DNA of 14,770 nt from Phycisphaeraceae bacterium (GTDB lineage Bacteria > Planctomycetota > Phycisphaerae > Phycisphaerales > Phycisphaeraceae): NCBI GenBank assembly GCA_029260675.1, contig JAJDCV010000044.1:1-14770 (forward strand), read 5' to 3'. Positions 14,425 to 14,770 of this stretch are shown here, in pieces. The position numbers and the translations under genes are program-made. The notes below the pieces were generated by a model that saw only the letters and a list, made by a program, of their open reading frames with translations, had not been told where the DNA came from and ran no database searches. Every line of letters begins with the position of its first letter. Positions within the stretch are counted from its first letter, which is position 1.

Positions 14425-14770
14425 CTAGCCCTGTGCCGCGGTGTGCGCGGCGGTTTGTGTTGCGTTACGGACCCGTCGGCGGTGATCCCGCCACAAAAAA
14501 CCACCGATCACGATCACCAGCACAGCGATCGTCAACCCCCCGGCGATCCGCATGATCCCCATCGCCGTCGCCGAGTACGTGCCCAGGCTCGGGTCGTAGT
14601 GCAGGCAGGTCAGCAGGAACTGGTCCACCAGCGAACCGACCTTCCCCTCCGACGCCTCGACCAGCGACAGCCGAAGCGTCTGCGGGTCATAATTCACCCC
14701 GGACAGATAGCGGGTGACCTTGCCCTCCGGCGAGAGGATCATGATCACCGCCGGGTGCGCGAACTGCTGC
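14425..14770 (-). CDS. SCO1/SenC-family copper chaperone with C-terminal membrane anchor, 5' end beyond the right edge
   Basis: The frame is open to base 14770, so 114 C-terminal residues are visible. They start with QQFAHPAVIMILSPEGKV, matching the end of the thioredoxin-like SCO fold. The His in FAHP corresponds to the conserved copper-binding histidine; the CxxxC copper motif must lie off the window. SCO proteins deliver copper to the CuA site of subunit II and keep its cysteines reduced, which fits the next gene being ctaC, 24 bp downstream. After the fold comes a CLHYDPSLGTY linker, then a hydrophobic helix of about 22 residues and a basic RDHRRR stop-transfer end. The protein is therefore anchored at its C terminus, unlike many SCO proteins anchored at the N terminus. 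I have seen this layout described for SCO proteins near Alternative Complex III clusters, but cannot check it here. Confidence 0.9.
   Translation of the reverse strand, partial: QQFAHPAVIMILSPEGKVTRYLSGVNYDPQTLRLSLVEASEGKVGSLVDQFLLTCLHYDPSLGTYSATAMGIMRIAGGLTIAVLVIVIGGFLWRDHRRRVRNATQTAAHTAAQG

Overview
The window reads as a high-GC, gene-dense bacterial chromosome segment, most likely from a planctomycete of the class Phycisphaerae. The main hints are a PEP-CTERM protein, an A2-type caa3 oxidase cluster headed by an SCO protein with a C-terminal membrane anchor, and several genes without a clear Shine-Dalgarno site. This placement is an inference from gene content; there is no rRNA or other marker gene here. 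Thirteen of the fourteen genes are on the minus strand.

Left part (1-3520): an HtrA/DegP-type serine protease cut by the left edge, then panB (ketopantoate hydroxymethyltransferase, pantothenate/CoA synthesis) overlapping by 4 nt a membrane-anchored endonuclease/exonuclease/phosphatase-family protein that starts at TTG. A LOG-family nucleotide phosphoribohydrolase is transcribed divergently from a 30-bp gap and is the only plus-strand gene.

Middle (3521-8208): a small secreted PepSY-domain protein with a polyacidic tail and its own terminator, then two full-length ABC exporter half-transporters overlapping by 4 nt. Their deviant motifs fall on opposite partners in the way expected of an asymmetric heterodimer: Asp replaces the Walker B Glu in one, and LSLGQ replaces LSGGQ in the other. 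A candidate promoter precedes the pair.

Right part (8209-14770): a PEP-CTERM protein behind a strong ribosome binding site and ahead of a strong terminator, then a 424-bp gene-free stretch. After it comes a cytochrome oxidase cluster, in transcription order SCO (cut by the right edge), ctaC (CuA plus cytochrome c domain), ctaD (A2-type subunit I), ctaE (subunit III with a long hydrophilic insertion), ctaF (subunit IV) and a second subunit III-like protein. Together these encode a cytochrome c oxidase that reduces O2 to water and pumps protons, plus its copper-delivery factor. SCO at this position is often preceded by Alternative Complex III genes, which would lie beyond the right edge.

I found no CRISPR array, tRNA, rRNA, insertion sequence or phage gene. 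Nothing here is clearly a wholly new system. The most interesting points are the two subunit III genes, the subunit III insertion, the complementary ABC degeneracy, and short repeats in the cox spacers.
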